From NCBI GenBank assembly GCA_900556795.1, contig USQD01000082.1:1-7896 (forward strand): DNA of 7,896 nt, written 5' to 3'. Made by a program: the position numbers and the translations under genes. This document shows, one piece after another, positions 6,386-7,896 of this stretch. Every line of letters begins with the position of its first letter. The stretch's first letter is position 1. The stretch comes from an uncultured Prevotella sp. (GTDB taxonomy: Bacteria; Bacteroidota; Bacteroidia; Bacteroidales; Bacteroidaceae). Below the pieces are notes generated by a model. It made no database searches, was not told the DNA's origin, and saw nothing but the letters and a program-made list of their open reading frames with translations.

Positions 6386-6429
6386 GAAGTTAGGAGTTGG
6401 AAGTTATTTCGCGTCCAACTTCTAACTTT
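6386..6429 (+). terminator. Heptad-built hairpin after rsh, possible terminator
   Basis: Arms 6389-6400 (GTTAGGAGTTGG) and 6415-6426 (CCAACTTCTAAC) pair over 12 positions with one G-U; the stem extends outward by A-U, A-U and G-U (6386-6388 with 6427-6429). The loop is about 14 bases and includes TTTCGCG. The left side is also a 7-bp repeat (AAGTTAG, GAGTTGG, AAGTTAT). It lies 38 bases after the rsh stop, a sensible place for termination, but no long U tract follows, so terminator strength is uncertain. It could equally be a mobile or repeat-derived palindrome. Confidence 0.5.
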
Positions 6430-6430
6430 C
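6423..6430 (+). promoter_or_regulatory. Weak candidate -7 element of the pectinesterase gene
   Basis: TAACTTTC differs from TAnnTTTG only at its last base and ends 35 bases before the ATG at 6466. It overlaps the right arm of the post-rsh hairpin. A TTG at 6397-6399 is somewhat too far upstream for a standard -33. This is the best match I found in the 117-base gap between rsh and the esterase, but it remains weak. Confidence 0.25.
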
Positions 6431-6465
6431 ATCATATTTAATAATAAACAACAAGCTTAAAAACA

Positions 6466-7455
6466 ATGAAAAAATTATTCTTATCATTTTTGATGATGTT
6501 GACCATGTTGCCTTTGGCAGCAGCCAACAAGTATGACAATCCTGATACAATCGTAGTTTCCCGTGATGGCACAGGTGAGTTCCGTACCATTGACGAAGCC
6601 ATCGAAGTTTGTCGTGCCTTCATGGAGTACACCAAGGTAATCTATGTAAAGAAGGGCGTGTACAAGGAAAAGCTCATCATCCCTTCATGGCTCACCAACA
6701 TCACCATCTGCGGTGAAGACCGTGACCAAACCATCATCACATGGGATGATCACGCCAACATCAAGATGCCAGTAGGCGGACTCGATTCTGAAGCAGCCGT
6801 CAAGGGTAAGCCTATGGGAACCTTCCGTACTTATACACTCAAGGTACAGGGCAGTTACATCACCCTGAAAAACATCACCATCGAGAACAATGCAGCCAAA
6901 CTGGGACAAGCAGTTTCCCTACATCTGGAAGGCGATCATATCCTGGTGCAGAACTGTCGATTGCTGGGCAATCAGGATACAGTCTATACAGGCATTGCCA
7001 ACAACCGCTCTGCCTTTTACGACTGTTATATCGAGGGAACCACCGATTTCATCTTTGGTCCAGGAAGAACATGGTTTGAGAATTGTGAGATTCATAGCAA
7101 GGCTAACAGCTACATCACAGCTGCATCCAGTCCTGCCGGTCAGGAATATGGTTATGTGTTCAATAAGTGCAAGCTCACCGCAGAGCCAGGTATTGACAAA
7201 GTTTACCTGGGCAGACCATGGCGTCCTTATGCCGCTACCCTCTTCATGAATTGCGAAATGGGTAGTCACATCCGTCCTGAAGGATGGCACAACTGGGGCA
7301 AGCAGAGCAACGAGCAGACAGCCCGCTACAGCGAATATAACAACCATGGTGCAGGCGCTACAACCAAGGGCAGAGTAACCTGGAGCCATCAGCTCACCAA
7401 GAAAGAAGCAGCTAAAGTTACCATCAAGAATGTCTTCGGTGAAGAAGCGTGGTAA
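6466..7455 (+). CDS. Secreted pectinesterase (carbohydrate esterase family 8)
   Basis: This 329-residue protein is a single-domain pectin methylesterase, which removes methyl esters from homogalacturonan so that lyases and hydrolases can act. A signal peptide (about 1-20, MKKLFLSFLMMLTMLPLAAA) exports it; there is no lipobox. The right-handed beta-helix begins with VSRDGTGEFRTIDEAI (31-46). Active-site signatures are present: GQAVSL with Q148, GNQDTVYTG with Q170 and D171, GTTDFIFG (191-198) with D194, and YLGRPWRPY (247-255) with R250 and W252. Length is normal for a bacterial CE8 domain with no accessory module. It is separated from rsh by 117 bases containing a hairpin, so it probably has its own promoter. 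No SusC/SusD-type or other pectin-utilisation gene is in the window. The ATG at 6466 follows A-rich sequence without a Shine-Dalgarno. Confidence 0.93.
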   Translation: MKKLFLSFLMMLTMLPLAAANKYDNPDTIVVSRDGTGEFRTIDEAIEVCRAFMEYTKVIYVKKGVYKEKLIIPSWLTNITICGEDRDQTIITWDDHANIKMPVGGLDSEAAVKGKPMGTFRTYTLKVQGSYITLKNITIENNAAKLGQAVSLHLEGDHILVQNCRLLGNQDTVYTGIANNRSAFYDCYIEGTTDFIFGPGRTWFENCEIHSKANSYITAASSPAGQEYGYVFNKCKLTAEPGIDKVYLGRPWRPYAATLFMNCEMGSHIRPEGWHNWGKQSNEQTARYSEYNNHGAGATTKGRVTWSHQLTKKEAAKVTIKNVFGEEAW

Positions 7456-7470
7456 CCCTAGCTAATCATA

Positions 7471-7502
7471 AAGTTCAAAGTTCAATATTCAAAGTTCAAA
7501 GT
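7471..7502 (+). repeat. 7-bp tandem repeat tract (AAGTTCA family), copy 2
   Basis: Heptamers AAGTTCA, AAGTTCA, ATATTCA, AAGTTCA and then AAGT fill 32 of the 48 bases between the converging pectinesterase and MerR genes. Length, strand and terminal units match the tract at 919-950. There is no inverted arm or U tract, so it does not look like a classical terminator for either gene. Confidence 0.85.
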
Positions 7503-7503
7503 A

Positions 7504-7851
7504 CTAAACCAGTCCATCGAGCTGTTTTTTGAGCTCTTTGAGCTGGTCTCTCACAGATATCAGGGTGTCGAGAACGTCAGACGACTTCTCGGCACCCGCT
7601 CTGTTTTGACTCAGATACTTACGTGCCGCAGCAATCTTCAATCCCTTCACCTTAATAAGGTTATAAATCAGCTTTACCTGTTCAATATCCTTCTCTGTAT
7701 ATTGACGAACCTTGTTGCCAGAAACCTTTGGTTTCAGGAAAGGAAACTCCTTTTCCCAATATCTCAGGGAAGACTCATTAACACCTACTTCTTCTGCCAC
7801 TTCCTTGATAGAATAGTATAATTTTGATGGTTTATCTGAATTTATTGCCAT
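7504..7851 (-). CDS. Small MerR-family DNA-binding protein
   Basis: This 115-residue protein has an N-terminal MerR-type winged helix-turn-helix: YYSIKEVAEEVGVNESSLRYWEKEF (12-36), the wing around GNKVRQYTEKDIEQV (45-59), then helices LIYNLIKVKGLKIAAARKYL (61-80). A short C-terminal coiled coil (about 92-112, heptad leucines in DQLKELKKQL) probably mediates dimerisation. There is no cysteine and no effector-binding domain, so it is unlikely to be a metal or drug sensor, and its regulon is unknown. The ATG at 7851 is preferred: an in-frame TTG at 7872 would lengthen it by seven residues, but that TTG forms the end of the -7 promoter box. It converges on the pectinesterase gene, with 48 bases between the stop codons. 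Confidence 0.88.
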   Translation of the reverse strand: MAINSDKPSKLYYSIKEVAEEVGVNESSLRYWEKEFPFLKPKVSGNKVRQYTEKDIEQVKLIYNLIKVKGLKIAAARKYLSQNRAGAEKSSDVLDTLISVRDQLKELKKQLDGLV

Positions 7852-7869
7852 TTTTTCCGTCTTTAATTT

Positions 7870-7877
7870 CAAAAATA
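7870..7877 (-). promoter_or_regulatory. -7 element of the MerR-family gene
   Basis: Read on the minus strand from 7877 to 7870, TATTTTTG matches TAnnTTTG exactly and ends 18 bases before the ATG at 7851, nearly the same spacing as for parA. The expected -33 position lies at or beyond the right edge of the window and cannot be judged. The surrounding sequence is AT-rich, so chance matches are easier here. Confidence 0.5.
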
Positions 7878-7896
7878 ATTAATTTAGTTGCAAAAT

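Noticed and set aside
6890..7249. 119-residue plus-strand open frame in another frame of the pectinesterase gene
   Set aside because: It overlaps the catalytic core of the esterase, has no recognisable family and no promoter or ribosome site.
7511..7546. GAGCT repeats near the 3' end of the MerR-family gene as a terminator for the pectinesterase
   Set aside because: They encode the leucine/lysine heptads of the C-terminal coiled coil and form no convincing stem with a U tract.
7852..7872. TTG at 7872 (minus) as the start of the MerR-family gene
   Set aside because: That TTG is the end of the TATTTTTG -7 element, so it would not be transcribed; the ATG at 7851 also suits the domain boundary.
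1..7896. Search by eye for a parS site (GTTTCACGTGAAAC-like palindrome) near parAB
   Set aside because: No match was found; CACGTG occurs at 3443-3448 inside the transglycosylase gene but lacks the flanking GTTT/AAAC. The parS sites are presumably elsewhere.

Overview
The window reads as chromosomal DNA of a Bacteroidota bacterium, most likely a Prevotella/Segatella-like gut or oral species. The evidence is the gene set and order (parA, parB, a DUF5683 protein, a MltD-like LysM transglycosylase and a bifunctional Rsh in a row), the Bacteroidota-type -7 promoter elements (TAnnTTTG), the near absence of Shine-Dalgarno sequences, and a secreted plant-pectin esterase. This placement comes from protein resemblance and signal style; no search was run.

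Layout. Positions 1-29 (minus) hold the first nine codons of a divergent gene, perhaps surE. A short divergent promoter region (30-128) follows. Five plus-strand genes then run with small gaps from 129 to 6348: parA (129-893), parB (956-1867), a DUF5683 membrane protein (1868-2596, starting on the base after the parB stop), a secreted lytic transglycosylase (2683-4044) and a bifunctional (p)ppGpp synthetase/hydrolase (4066-6348). This looks like one operon or at least one transcribed block. It joins chromosome segregation, envelope or peptidoglycan remodelling and the stringent response. A heptad-built hairpin (6386-6429) separates it from a secreted CE8 pectinesterase (6466-7455). A small MerR-type DNA-binding protein (7504-7851, minus) converges on the esterase from the right edge.

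All the large genes look intact, with catalytic motifs in place. I see no IS element, prophage, CRISPR array, tRNA or rRNA, and no gene-free stretch over 300 bases (the longest is 6349-6465, 117 bases). No entirely new system is evident. The less ordinary features are in the gaps: an exact 27-bp tandem duplication that forms an 18-codon micro-ORF ahead of the transglycosylase gene, two same-length 32-bp tracts of a 7-bp repeat, a third 7-bp-periodic element folded as a hairpin, and a strong Shine-Dalgarno sequence found only in front of rsh.

How the genes may work together (inference): ParA and ParB organise and segregate the replication origin, the transglycosylase trims peptidoglycan at sites of wall growth or division, the DUF5683 protein probably works at the envelope, and Rsh sets (p)ppGpp. 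The pectinesterase and MerR protein look like separate transcription units.
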